A stretch of 64,000 nucleotides of DNA from Acidobacteriota bacterium (GCA_020637335.1 JACJWC010000006.1:124001-188000); one strand, 5' to 3'; positions 9,285 to 17,702 are shown, counted from the stretch's first letter. Program-made: numbers and translations. The notes: generated by a model not told the origin, from the letters alone.

Positions 9285-9791
9285 ATGAACATCGAGCAAC
9301 TTTGGCCAGACCATCCCATCCGCGTCATGATGGATGAACACCAAATCATCCTCCAGAATCTGGCCGCTCTCGAACAATCTCTGACCAAACTTAACGAAAA
9401 ACCAGATCCCGATCTCTTGAACACGTTGGACTCGATTGCCAGCAACTTGTTGGCTGCTGAAAAACACCATCAACGGGAGGAAGAGGCGCTTTTCCCGGAA
9501 CTGGAGGAAATGGGTTTGGATGGACCCTGCTCCATGATGTGCGATGAGCACATCACCCTCAGAGAGCTCAAGCACCAGCTCAAAGCCCTGGTTGTGCAAC
9601 TCATTTCAGGTGCCGCCGTTCAGGACCAGATGGGCCGCCTAATCCCAGATCTGGTCGGTCGATTGCGTGAGCATATTGAAAGGGAAGACACCATACTCTA
9701 TCCCGAATCCCTGGAAGTCCTGGATGATGCGGCTTGGGAACGAATCACAGCCCAATGTGAACAAATTGGTCGCTGTTCTTTCAGCCGATAA
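9285..9791 (+). CDS. Hemerythrin-like HHE-domain protein
   Basis: A 168-residue four-helix protein of the hemerythrin/HHE cation-binding type. Candidate di-iron ligands lie in DEHQ near the N-terminus, EKHHQREEEALFPELE in the middle, CDEH and REHIERED toward the end. It begins 2 bp after tryptophanase, with AGGAG at 9275-9279, so it is probably the last gene of the operon. Such proteins bind O2 or NO or sense redox state; beside oxygen-sensitive Fe-S and molybdenum enzymes a protective role is plausible but inferred. A decayed paralogue lies about 1.7 kb downstream. Confidence 0.85.
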   Translation: MNIEQLWPDHPIRVMMDEHQIILQNLAALEQSLTKLNEKPDPDLLNTLDSIASNLLAAEKHHQREEEALFPELEEMGLDGPCSMMCDEHITLRELKHQLKALVVQLISGAAVQDQMGRLIPDLVGRLREHIEREDTILYPESLEVLDDAAWERITAQCEQIGRCSFSR

Positions 9792-9802
9792 TAAGCAGCC
9801 GG

Positions 9803-9856
9803 TTAGGGTCATTAACGTAATAAAGGTCATTAGGGACCTTAACGACCTTAGGGTTG
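9803..9856 (+). repeat. 9-bp tandem repeat array, copy 1
   Basis: Six contiguous, degenerate 9-bp units: TTAGGGTCA, TTAACGTAA, TAAAGGTCA, TTAGGGACC, TTAACGACC, TTAGGGTTG. Unit length is exact through all six, and the consensus is about TTAGGGWCM. The array lies between the hemerythrin gene and the peptidase remnant. Units AAGGTC and GACCTT can also pair into a short hairpin. Related arrays lie at 10228 and 11439. Confidence 0.7.
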
Positions 9857-9865
9857 AATCTGGGG

Positions 9866-10208
9866 TTACTGGAACTTTTTGGCGTTGCCGCTTTTTTCGA
9901 GGATGGCTTGTGGGTCGTCCACGTAGAACAGGGTTTGCAGCGCAGCCTGCTTGTCCTGGGCTTGGTCATAAAAAGCCTGGGCAAAGCGGTAAGCCATGAA
10001 GTAACCCAAGTCAGCCGGCCAATCCGCTGGAATGGTTTTGTTGTTGGCGATCCTACGCGAGGCGTCGGGATCCAGCATGTCAGCATGAAATTGCCTCCAA
10101 ACTTCGGCCTCGTGGTCCAATCCGAACGCAGCGAATATCAACACCTGCTTTCAAATCACCTGAAAAGAAACCGCCAACCAGCGCAACCAAAACCACAACC
10201 CAGCGCAA
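9866..10208 (-). pseudogene. Remnant of a secreted protease-like protein (C-terminal fragment, frameshifted)
   Basis: A ribosome binding site (AGGAGG, complement of 10218-10223) precedes TTG at 10208, which opens a hydrophobic leader (RWVVVLVALVGGFFSG). One base shift later the frame continues as a 92-residue stretch to the stop at 9866. That stretch contains IPADWPADLGYFMAYRFAQ and a C-terminal LEKSG, resembling the C-terminal part of GldB/DUF2268-type predicted zinc peptidases. No HExxH is present, so the catalytic middle appears deleted. The family call is weak; the frame break between leader and body is seen directly. Confidence 0.45.
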
Positions 10209-10227
10209 GAAAAACCACCTCCTGTGT

Positions 10228-10272
10228 TTAGGGTCGTTTAGGTCATTAAAGTCTAAGGGATCTTTGGGACCT
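10228..10272 (+). repeat. 9-bp tandem repeat array, copy 2
   Basis: Five degenerate units in register: TTAGGGTCG, TTTAGGTCA, TTAAAGTCT, AAGGGATCT, TTGGGACCT. The array lies between the start of the peptidase remnant and the end of the first beta-propeller gene. AGGTC at one end can pair with GACCT at the other and a T-run follows, so on the plus strand it could resemble a terminator; both flanking genes are on the minus strand. Confidence 0.6.
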
Positions 10273-10303
10273 TTTTGGCGATCAAGGCCCCAAATTCACC
10301 GGT

Positions 10304-11365
10304 TCAATATTCTTCAAGCGCCTTTAAAAGATCATCTGAGTAAAAGGCCGACACTTCCACAAACGGCATTTTTTGCACAAAAAAGCTGTAGGTTTCGGTG
10401 TCATAACCCAAGACGTAAGCCTGCGGGCCGTCATAACCCACGATCCAGTCAAAAATGCGACCATCAGGAGCATTTTCAATTCGTTTTCCCGCAGAATCAT
10501 AGGTCTCAAAAACATTGGCCAAACCCGGTCTTTGACGTTTCACAATCAATTCACCAGCTGGCCCCGATCGCATACTCCGCACGAAAGGCGTCCTTTGAAT
10601 AGGGGCCATTTTCAGGGCAGGGTTTCGGTCTTTTTGCCGTTGGTACATGGCCAGGACTTCGGGAAAATCCCCGTTGCGTGCAGGAATGGCCGATTGAATG
10701 CGGATACTGGGCTCAAACCGGAGTTCCCGCAGATTGTAAACCTTGATTTCATTGCTATTGGGATTGTGACCATCATCCAGATTCCAGAACAATCGGTCAT
10801 CCGTTAACGATCGGTGAAAAGTAAAGGTAGGAAATAAGGTCGGAAAGACATCCGGATCCGTTGGAGATGCCAAGGCCATTTCATATAACAACCGCCCCTC
10901 CTCCTGATCCAAGTTGACCTTGGCAAGACCAAACGTGACTGGATTCGCGTCCACCGCACAAGACAGCCAAAAAAAGGAAGGACCACAAACGTAGGGCATT
11001 CCCGGCAACCCCCGCCCCAAAAAGCCTACTTGTTTTGTAACAAACACCCCTGTTTCCTGTTGGACCAGAATTTGATGACCCCATTTGGGCGCCAAAACCA
11101 CAAGGTACTCAGATGCGGCCAGGTGACTGGTAGCCAGGTTAACAATTTCACCCGGACCCTGGCCTTCTTGAACCACCACTTTGGGAACCAGGGTCTTTTC
11201 GTCGATCCAGACCACCCTTTTGGCTTTGGCATCGAGGTAAAAAAGACCTTTTCCGGGCAGAACCACCAAATCTTGTGGTCGTGGTTTCAGGTAAAGACCA
11301 AGCTGAAAACGGGGACCATTCAACCAAAAAACGCAAGCAACCAAAATGCCCATGCCACCACCCAT
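10304..11365 (-). CDS. Predicted 6-bladed beta-propeller protein (N-terminus uncertain)
   Basis: An open frame of 353 codons resembling secreted six-bladed beta-propeller proteins. The marker is QEGQGPGE near residue 70, a motif typical of such propellers, followed by repeated hydrophobic/turn segments. The in-frame N-terminus (MGGGMGILVACVFWLNG) lacks a basic n-region. A neighbouring frame opens a better signal peptide, MMRITIWVVAWAFWLLAFFG, which ends at a stop just after a T6 tract. Adding one T there would join the leader to this frame. The gene may therefore be frameshifted or carry a sequence error. Related in type to the gene at 12052-13035. No ligand or function is known. Confidence 0.6.
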   Translation of the reverse strand: MGGGMGILVACVFWLNGPRFQLGLYLKPRPQDLVVLPGKGLFYLDAKAKRVVWIDEKTLVPKVVVQEGQGPGEIVNLATSHLAASEYLVVLAPKWGHQILVQQETGVFVTKQVGFLGRGLPGMPYVCGPSFFWLSCAVDANPVTFGLAKVNLDQEEGRLLYEMALASPTDPDVFPTLFPTFTFHRSLTDDRLFWNLDDGHNPNSNEIKVYNLRELRFEPSIRIQSAIPARNGDFPEVLAMYQRQKDRNPALKMAPIQRTPFVRSMRSGPAGELIVKRQRPGLANVFETYDSAGKRIENAPDGRIFDWIVGYDGPQAYVLGYDTETYSFFVQKMPFVEVSAFYSDDLLKALEEY

Positions 11366-11438
11366 ATCGTTATGCGCATCATCGCAAAAGCGAGGTTTGG
11401 GGGGAATAAAAATTCATACGTGTTATGCAAAAGAGTGC

Positions 11439-11474
11439 TTAAGGGGATTAGGGTCCCTAAGGTCCTAAATGACT
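11439..11474 (+). repeat. 9-bp tandem repeat array, copy 3
   Basis: Four degenerate units in register: TTAAGGGGA, TTAGGGTCC, CTAAGGTCC, TAAATGACT. The core TTAGGGTCCCTAA is itself a near-perfect palindrome. The array lies between the start of the first beta-propeller gene and the decayed hemerythrin copy, so each of the three arrays marks a boundary between gene remnants. Confidence 0.6.
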
Positions 11475-11512
11475 GGTATGAAAGGGAGTGTCAAGGCTAA
11501 AAACGGATCCCC

Positions 11513-12007
11513 ATGAAGGAATTGCGCGTCATAATGGAAAAACCAAACAATCCTTCAGGAACTCGCCGCGCTGGAACAGTTGCGTCCCCAAATCCAAGAC
11601 GAACCCGAACCACAAACCCTGACCACATTGGACCAAATCGCGCGTAACCTGCTGGCAGCCGAAAAACACCACCAACGCGAAGAATTGGCTCTTTTCCCCG
11701 AATTGGAGGAGGTGGGCCTGGATGGACCCTGCACCCTAATGGGCGAGGAACACGTCCAGCTGACGCAACGAAAACACGAACTGATACAACGTGTTGCCCA
11801 GTGGGCAGCAGGTCAATCGGTACAGAATCGACTTCGCGAACGGATCCCTGACCTGATTTGGACGTCAACGAGAACATAATCGAAAGGAAAAACACCATCC
11901 TATTTCCCGAGTCGTTGGCAAACCTGGACGAGGAGGCCTGAACCCGCATCACCACATCCTGCGAAAAAATGGGCAGCGGCCCCATCCAACCCATTCAGGG
12001 GCCTTAA
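11513..12007 (+). pseudogene. Decayed paralogue of the hemerythrin-like gene
   Basis: Translated piecewise, this stretch reproduces the hemerythrin-like protein encoded at 9285-9791. Recognisable blocks are LRVIME, then NQTILQELAALEQ, AEKHHQREELALFPELEE, GLDGPC, and ENIIERKNTILFPESL. The pieces lie in different frames: one shift near 11540, a second near 11868, and an in-frame TGA at 11939-11941 where the intact copy has Trp. The frame then runs to TAA at 12005-12007. Both copies face the same way and bracket about 1.7 kb. Divergence between them looks substantial, suggesting an old duplication. Confidence 0.85.
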
Positions 12008-12051
12008 ACCTCAAGCCTTTCATCCTGCCACAGCAATACGACCCGAAAATG

Positions 12052-13035
12052 TTAGGGCGACGATTTAATATTTTCTTTCACCACCGATTGGATAATGAAA
12101 TCCGCATTAGCGTTTTCATTTGTTTTGCCAATCATCAGTTCATCTTCATTCTCGTCAAAGTAGAAAAAATAGATCATCCCATTGTGGGCACCCAATTTAT
12201 TGGAAAGGCCAGCAGGATTCTCAAGATTCCTGGTCAATTCCCCCTCGTTACTGATGAGGAATAGATTGGGACGCATTTCATCGTGAAAATTTTTTAAGAT
12301 GATGCCCCGGCCGGTTGTATCCCACGTGGATATGCAGGGATAGGTGGACATTTGCCCAAATGAACGGGGATATTTCTTTTTCAAACCGGTAGGCACTTCT
12401 TGCGGCTCGATAGACTCGCTGACTGTTTTTATCTTTTCGAGTGACACGGAATCAAAGACATCGATGGTAAATGAATTGGGATGAATCATAAAAAAGCGTC
12501 TGTGATCTTTGGAAATGGCGAATCCACCTACACCTCGATACATATAAGGAAGCGCCAGGGATTCTATGGGCACATCCCAGCTAGCAAGAATTTTTTGTTC
12601 CGAAAAATCATCATTAAAATACTTGATGACTATTTTTCTTGCATTAAAACGGGGTCCGGAGTTGTGTGCCAACCATCCCTTTTCCACCTTATGGATCTGA
12701 AAACCTGCGGGCGCCGACACGTCTCTAACCCATTTTCCCTCAGCTGAAAAAATGAGGGTCTTAGAGAATGAGGAAACAAAAAGTTGGTCATTAAAAAAAT
12801 ACAATTCTGCAACAAACGGATCCTGAAGTTCACCAGGCCCTTGGCCGCGTTGAACAAATTGGCTGAGTAATTCCCCTGCTTCAGAAAATCTTTTGACGGC
12901 GACCTCACCCTTATCGTAGATATAGATCCCAAAATCCACATGATAAGCTGTCTCTGAAGGCGAAATTCGCTTAAAAACGCCTGTCTGAAATCCATCAATG
13001 CCAAGTAATAACCCGCAAAAAGCAAACAACATCAT
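12052..13035 (-). CDS. Secreted 6-bladed beta-propeller protein
   Basis: A 327-residue protein with a short hydrophobic leader (MMLFAFCGLLLGIDGFQTG) and the propeller motif QRGQGPGELQDPF near residue 65. Alternating strand-like segments follow to the end. Base composition is clearly more AT-rich than in housekeeping genes of the window, suggesting transfer or relaxed selection. A weak AGGATT site precedes the ATG. It lies downstream of the small secreted-protein gene on the same strand, separated by a perfect inverted repeat. Function unknown; members of this fold bind diverse ligands. Confidence 0.65.
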   Translation of the reverse strand: MMLFAFCGLLLGIDGFQTGVFKRISPSETAYHVDFGIYIYDKGEVAVKRFSEAGELLSQFVQRGQGPGELQDPFVAELYFFNDQLFVSSFSKTLIFSAEGKWVRDVSAPAGFQIHKVEKGWLAHNSGPRFNARKIVIKYFNDDFSEQKILASWDVPIESLALPYMYRGVGGFAISKDHRRFFMIHPNSFTIDVFDSVSLEKIKTVSESIEPQEVPTGLKKKYPRSFGQMSTYPCISTWDTTGRGIILKNFHDEMRPNLFLISNEGELTRNLENPAGLSNKLGAHNGMIYFFYFDENEDELMIGKTNENANADFIIQSVVKENIKSSP

Positions 13036-13048
13036 TAAATCCTAAACG

Positions 13049-13073
13049 GGCCAGGAAAGTTAACTTCCTGGCC
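13049..13073. repeat. Intercistronic inverted repeat
   Basis: Perfect 9-bp arms GGCCAGGAA and TTCCTGGCC separated by AGTTAAC, located between two minus-strand genes. No T-run follows in either direction, so it looks more like a processing or stabilising hairpin than a classical terminator. Confidence 0.6.
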
Positions 13074-13097
13074 AAAATATTGGTTTGAGGTGACCGT

Positions 13098-13358
13098 TTA
13101 TTGCTCAATACAAACGCACCAGGCGTCAAGAGCATCATCAAAAACCTTTTGAGCCGCAAATTGGCGATCTACCAAGTCAGGCAGTGCTGGATTTTCTGGC
13201 CAAGCATCTGACATTTCTCTGATCTGTTCTGAAACTGCCCACAGATTATCCCAGGCATCATTTTTCCTGATTGTTTCCAAAATACATAAGCCTCCAGCCT
13301 CAGCCAAAAGACCCGACCCAAATGAAAATAAAATCAGGCAAACACGAATTTTTCTCAT
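13098..13358 (-). CDS. Small secreted protein of unknown function
   Basis: An 86-residue protein with a good signal peptide (basic MRKIR, then hydrophobic VCLILFSFGSGLL, cleavage probably after AEA). The mature part is helical and acidic, with cysteines in GGLCILE and WCVC near the end. GGAG lies seven bases before the ATG. It may form an operon with the downstream propeller gene. I recognise no family. Confidence 0.6.
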   Translation of the reverse strand: MRKIRVCLILFSFGSGLLAEAGGLCILETIRKNDAWDNLWAVSEQIREMSDAWPENPALPDLVDRQFAAQKVFDDALDAWCVCIEQ

Positions 13359-14039
13359 AGGATCTTCTCCAATAAATAATTTGCGCGCTGCATTATGTTA
13401 TCGAGAAATTCACTTTCATAAAAACGTAATTTTTCCATAAGGCTGAAAATTTTTTTCATGCCGGATTTATGGCCTCTCACCTGCTCCTTAGCCTTTACTT
13501 TTCACCAAAAGCCAATTTTCTGAATCATTTTGGTGGAAACATAGCGCGTTACATTTGTAACTTTTTCTTGATATTCAGGAAAACATCAAAGGCCTGAAAC
13601 GATCTCGCTTTTTTGGTTAGTTTGTCTTAAAAGGCTCATTCAAAACAAGATGGCGGGGTGTCACAAGAAAAAAATACCAGACGAGAAGCCACAAAACCAC
13701 CTAAATTCATCCAGCAAATCACCCAGTTGAGCCGGACCCAGCCATTCATTTCATTGCTCTTAAATGCCAGACCTGTTTCGGATTTGCCGAAGTTTAAGCG
13801 CATTTAATGGCATAACCAACTCTAAACCTCCAACTGCCCACTATATCGGAAAGTTCAGACCAGTGATGGAGTCGCTGCTTTCGGGTTAGGATGGGCGATG
13901 GCGTGATTTCGCCTCTACTCCCCTCAGAAGGTCGCGGAGGATGGTGCTTTGAAGGAATGTCCTAATGGAAAGAGATAGGAACCATAAGCTTTTAATGATT
14001 GGAATAACGCAACCCATTCTTTGGCAAATCCGAAAGGGT
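13359..14039. other. AT-rich stretch without a recognisable gene
   Basis: About 680 bp upstream of the small secreted-protein gene and downstream (3' side) of tRNA-Arg. No frame of convincing length, no RNA gene I can recognise, and no copy of the 9-bp repeat. It may contain the promoter of the minus-strand genes and old insertion debris. Confidence 0.5.
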
Positions 14040-14116
<77 letters not shown>

Positions 14117-14210
14117 ATAAATTTAAGTGACTGGAAATCCACCACTTACCTTCAAAACTCAAGTCAAGCATTGTATGTCAATCTCGAAAAAAACGCAAGG
14201 TTACGCGTGA

Positions 14211-14256
14211 TTTGACGCGCGTTTTGCGTCAACTTTGCGTCAACCAGTGACGCAAA
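14211..14256. repeat. Cluster of four TTGACGC repeats with a hairpin
   Basis: Four copies of TTGACGC/GCGTCAA occur within 46 bp: TTTGACGCGC at 14211, TTTTGCGTCAA at 14222, and the arms TTTGCGTCA (14234-14242) and TGACGCAAA (14248-14256), which form a perfect 9-bp inverted repeat around ACCAG. The cluster is about 95 bp upstream of the 5' end of tRNA-Arg. It could be a protein-binding array such as recombinase arm sites or an operator; the repeats are seen, the role is inferred. Confidence 0.6.
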
Positions 14257-14272
14257 AAACACAAGGACGGTA

Positions 14273-14329
14273 ATGGCGCCAATTTACAAAAAAGCAGGTT
14301 TCAAAAATCATGATCGCTTCTGCGGGTAG
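14273..14329 (+). pseudogene. Possible 5' stub of a tyrosine-integrase gene
   Basis: An 18-codon frame after AAGGACGG reads MAPIYKKAGFKNHDRFCG and stops at TAG. Many phage-type integrases begin with a short MAxIYKR-like segment, and the position beside a tRNA gene and a repeat cluster fits. The match is too short to be decisive; chance is a real alternative. Confidence 0.2.
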
Positions 14330-14545
14330 GTCATTGACCCGGGCCAACACTAGGTTTGCTGCTTGAGGGGATCAAAAACAAACCGGAGAAGTTTTGTCTG
14401 AATTATTGAACATTTGCTTCGGGATTGAAGACATCGATTTAACCCCATCGCTGCATGAACGTTGGCGATGGCCGCACACGGGCAATTACGCGACGCCTTG
14501 CGGTTGGCTTGGATATTGCCCTGGTTTTGGATTGGGGAGGTATTT

Positions 14546-14941
14546 ATGCGTTTATTTCTACTTTTGATGTGTGTCTTTTCAGTGCGTTGCGTGGTTCCCA
14601 TCCATTGTGCACAGAAAATTGAACGCAGTCTGGATCAGCTCGATGCGCTGCATCAACATCCACCGCAACCATCGGATTTGAAGGGCTTTAAAAAGGCCTC
14701 ACGAACCCTCATTGAGTGCGGCGAACCACCACTCTTTCGCCAAATGATCCGATCCGAGAACCCCTATCGGGTCTGGGTTGGGCAAACCGGCCTGGCCGCT
14801 TGGGATCGGGCCCAAAACGCAGAGCTAGGCCCACCCAGCGAAAACGCTTCGTCTGGACTGCTCGGCCCCAGTTCAACAGCAGACAGCTTGGAATACTTGG
14901 TAGCCTTGTTCCTGGAAAATCTCAACCAACAAATCCACTAA
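14546..14941 (+). CDS. Small secreted protein of unknown function
   Basis: A 131-residue protein with a signal peptide (MRLFLLLMCVFSVRC...). The mature part contains a helical LDQLDALHQH segment and a C-terminal LEYLVALFLENL helix. ATG 14546 follows GGGGAGG at 14534-14540, which outweighs longer in-frame starts. It lies between two tRNA genes, with no operon partner on its strand. I recognise no family. Confidence 0.55.
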   Translation: MRLFLLLMCVFSVRCVVPIHCAQKIERSLDQLDALHQHPPQPSDLKGFKKASRTLIECGEPPLFRQMIRSENPYRVWVGQTGLAAWDRAQNAELGPPSENASSGLLGPSSTADSLEYLVALFLENLNQQIH

Positions 14942-14955
14942 TCAACAAAAGGAAA

Positions 14956-15032
<77 letters not shown>

Positions 15033-15184
15033 ATCGAACGAAGGATAATAACCAGCAGCGATTGCTTTGTCAAACGGTCTTTTCCGTCTGAGCCCCGTTC
15101 AGCTGGACCAAACCAACCCCACACTTGAAAAACAAATTTCGCCTGTGTACGCTTTTCATGCGTCAATGGCCATGAGGTGTCTCT

Positions 15185-15409
15185 ATGCGGCTAGCCGCGA
15201 TTTTGATTTTTTGTTGTTCGGCCTGTTCCCTGATTGCCATTCTCCTGCACAAATATGCAGCTTTGGCTTGGGGCATTTCGTTCCCCGTTGGCTGTGTCCT
15301 GGCCATCCTCATTTTGTTAATGATCGATTCCAAACCACGCGAATCGGTACGCGATAGCGTCATGTTCCGCATCCACCGCAAATCGGGTAAACCCAATTCG
15401 GAAGATTAG
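15185..15409 (+). CDS. Small inner-membrane protein
   Basis: A 74-residue protein with two predicted membrane helices (about residues 3-22 and 27-47) and a basic, charged C-terminal tail ending KSGKPNSED. An AGG sits upstream of the ATG. Its last codons overlap the 3' end of the converging phosphatase gene by 4 bp. Unknown function; short length keeps confidence moderate. Confidence 0.5.
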   Translation: MRLAAILIFCCSACSLIAILLHKYAALAWGISFPVGCVLAILILLMIDSKPRESVRDSVMFRIHRKSGKPNSED

Positions 15410-16443
15410 TGGCGATAGAGCATGATCGAAATGTTATCGGGTTTGGTGTACATCGGTGAGCCCGGTGTCTGCCAAGCCAAGTTGGTTTGCAGAACCTTCT
15501 CGTAGAGTAGGTTGAACAAAGGCTCCAACTCCTGTTCCCGCTGTAACAGTTCGAGCAAAACCTTGGGATGCAAGGTTTCCAGACCATCACTGGCCACGAT
15601 CAGCAAATCGCCTTTTTCCAGTTCGATTTCGGTCGGTTCCCAGTGGGTGTCATAACTGCGCCCAATTGCATTGGCAATGATATGGCGTTGGGCCAGGTAC
15701 TTTTCATTGGCAAACAGGTCGGTCAATTGTTTGAGATCCAGCCATTCACCGTGGGGGTCCAGCAGCTTCAGCTCATCACCGCGTTTGACGTAAAACAGGA
15801 CATCGCCCACCTGACTGATCTCACAGGTATTGCCCTTAATCCGCGCAGCGGTTACAGCGGCCTGGCTAATTTCATTGGGAAAGGTTAAAAATTCCGGAAT
15901 TTCCGTGGCCAAATCTTTGCCGACCCGAATGAGCAGGTCGCAGCTTTTTTTAAAGGTTTCCGCCGAGCTCATGGCAGGGTTCTGTTGGAACTGATTGAGG
16001 ATGACAAAACTGGCGACCTCGCCAACCAAGCAATCGCCCACCCCATCACAGGTCACCAGAATCAGTTCATCTTCATTTTCGAAAACGCCGATTCCGTCTT
16101 CATTGACGGCCTTGTAATTGACCCCACGCGAGGTACCGCCAACGGCACGCGGATGCAGCAATATGCCGTTTTCATTGCCCGCGCAAATGTTGTCACAAAT
16201 CTCTTTGCGCAACATTTTGTAGAGAGTCCGGGTGGCCAAGCGTTTCAGGATGTAGCTTTTACTCTCGGATTCCACATAGCGGAACCAGGTATAGGCATCC
16301 ATGGCCGAAGCCAGATAGCGCACGTAGCCCAGCGAAAAATGCCCGAAAAGCGTACTTACGCCCGGATAGTTCATGTTGGGCGGCAGGAAGCGGCTCAAAT
16401 CGTCGTCAGTTAAGTGTGGAAATTCTATTGGTTTGCGAATCAT
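15406..16443 (-). CDS. PP2C-family Ser/Thr protein phosphatase
   Basis: A 345-residue protein with a PP2C-type metal-dependent phosphatase domain preceded by about 110 residues of unknown function. The motifs in order are NEDGIG, TCDGVGD followed by GEVAS, a QVGDVLFYVKRG strand pair, VASDGLETL, and the terminal DNISIML. The metal-binding aspartates are present. Such enzymes reverse Hanks-type kinase phosphorylation; a TPR-linked kinase is encoded at 46471-48873, but any pairing is speculation. It stands alone on its strand and is divergent from the glycosyltransferase gene. Confidence 0.82.
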   Translation of the reverse strand: MIRKPIEFPHLTDDDLSRFLPPNMNYPGVSTLFGHFSLGYVRYLASAMDAYTWFRYVESESKSYILKRLATRTLYKMLRKEICDNICAGNENGILLHPRAVGGTSRGVNYKAVNEDGIGVFENEDELILVTCDGVGDCLVGEVASFVILNQFQQNPAMSSAETFKKSCDLLIRVGKDLATEIPEFLTFPNEISQAAVTAARIKGNTCEISQVGDVLFYVKRGDELKLLDPHGEWLDLKQLTDLFANEKYLAQRHIIANAIGRSYDTHWEPTEIELEKGDLLIVASDGLETLHPKVLLELLQREQELEPLFNLLYEKVLQTNLAWQTPGSPMYTKPDNISIMLYRH

Positions 16444-16661
16444 TTAGTTATCTCAAATTTCATTCATCTTACTTGAAGCGGGCGGGAATCACCAGACCCT
16501 TCCTCTGTTGATCGGAATTTGCTCATCTAATGTTAAGTCGAGCGACGGGTCAAGGACAAACTTCGCAACAGGCGCGAATTCGCACACCAAGCAAAGACAT
16601 ACGATTGTTAGGCTTCCCGCGTTGCCTGAACGATAATAAAAGAAAACGCAACAGGCTTCAC

Positions 16662-17702
16662 ATGAGCGTAATTTATCTTTTGGACAGCTATTACTCCCAC
16701 CGCAAAACCGGATTGGACAATTGCCGGTTGCTCAAAAAACATGTGCGTTTGAGTTACGGCAGCGAGCCCGAACCCAGTCCAAGCCTGTTAAACAGATCAA
16801 AAATCCTGATTTATCACCGCGAACTCAGCCGCCAACCCAACCTAGCTGCGTGGCGTGCAGCCGGGTTAAAACTGATCGCCTACTCCGTTTGGGAGTGTAG
16901 TTATCTGCCAGACGCCTATATCGAGGCGCTCCGGGGTTTTGATGAGGTTTGGGTGCCCAGCCCCTTCTGTGTTGACGTTTACGCGCAACACGGGTTCAAA
17001 GCCCAATGGGTTCCGCACTGTGTGGCCCGGCCCGTTTCCGACCCAAAACCCGCACCTTCTCAAGCCCAAATCATGCTCTTCCTCAAAATGGTTGATCCTC
17101 GAAAAAATTGCAATTGGCTGCTCACCCAACTGATCGAGGCCCAAAGCCAACAACCCCAGCTCTTTTCGGAATTCACTTTTGCACTGGTCGGGCGACCCGA
17201 AGATTTCCAACACCCGCTGGTCCAGCTCTTTCAAAAAACCTGTCCGGCCAGCCGGTCCCATGTGGACCCTACCGAAACGGAGTTGGACCAGGTCTATCAG
17301 CAGTCCGATCTCTTGATTTCGGCCCACCACGGTGAAGGTTGGGGCCTGACCTTAAGCGAAGCCATGGCCCAAGGCCTGTTAGTCCTGGCCTCCGGTTGGT
17401 CGGGCAACCTGGCCTTTATGAATGCTCAAAACGCTGTGCTTTTGCCGGGACAGCTCATACCGATTGGATCAGATGCCGCATTCTATCCCACATGGGAAGC
17501 CGATATGCTTTGGTTCCAGCCCGATGCATCCGCGTTCCAATCCGCATTGAAACAGGCAATGCAGGGCATCTTAAACGGCGATCCGCACATTGCCGAATTA
17601 CGCCTTAAGGCGCGGGAAATTGTGCACCCCTTTGGTGAGGTTTCGCTTGAGCACAACCTGCAGGGACAAGTATCGCGCTGGCAAGAACGCGGCTGGTTAT
17701 AA
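16662..17702 (+). CDS. GT4-like glycosyltransferase
   Basis: A 346-residue GT-B glycosyltransferase. The C-terminal half has the donor-binding signature HHGEGWGLTLSEAMAQGLLVLASG, with the Glu pair typical of GT4 enzymes. The N-terminal half resembles the acceptor domain, with FDEVWVPSPFC. ATG 16662 gives a natural N-terminus (MSVIYLLDSYY); a longer frame upstream has no family support. Acceptor and sugar are unknown; an envelope glycan role is likely. Its stop overlaps the converging FGGY kinase stop by 6 bp. Confidence 0.8.
   Translation: MSVIYLLDSYYSHRKTGLDNCRLLKKHVRLSYGSEPEPSPSLLNRSKILIYHRELSRQPNLAAWRAAGLKLIAYSVWECSYLPDAYIEALRGFDEVWVPSPFCVDVYAQHGFKAQWVPHCVARPVSDPKPAPSQAQIMLFLKMVDPRKNCNWLLTQLIEAQSQQPQLFSEFTFALVGRPEDFQHPLVQLFQKTCPASRSHVDPTETELDQVYQQSDLLISAHHGEGWGLTLSEAMAQGLLVLASGWSGNLAFMNAQNAVLLPGQLIPIGSDAAFYPTWEADMLWFQPDASAFQSALKQAMQGILNGDPHIAELRLKAREIVHPFGEVSLEHNLQGQVSRWQERGWL

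Larger units (their letters stand above)
14117..14545. other. Intergenic stretch between tRNA-Arg and a small secreted protein gene
   Basis: About 430 bp without a full-length gene. It contains the TTGACGC repeat cluster (14211-14256) and a very short reading frame (14273-14329) resembling the start of an integrase. The remainder, 14330-14545, shows nothing I can name. Confidence 0.5.

Noticed and set aside
9803..11474. 9-bp arrays considered as a CRISPR or telomere-like sequence
   Set aside because: No spacers, units too short and contiguous, no cas genes; the TTAGGG core is degenerate and internal to the chromosome.
13049..13073. Hairpin called as a terminator
   Set aside because: No T-tract follows on either strand, so it is listed only as an inverted repeat.
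16444..16661. Divergent gap searched for a riboswitch
   Set aside because: No aptamer-like structure recognised; probably ordinary promoters.
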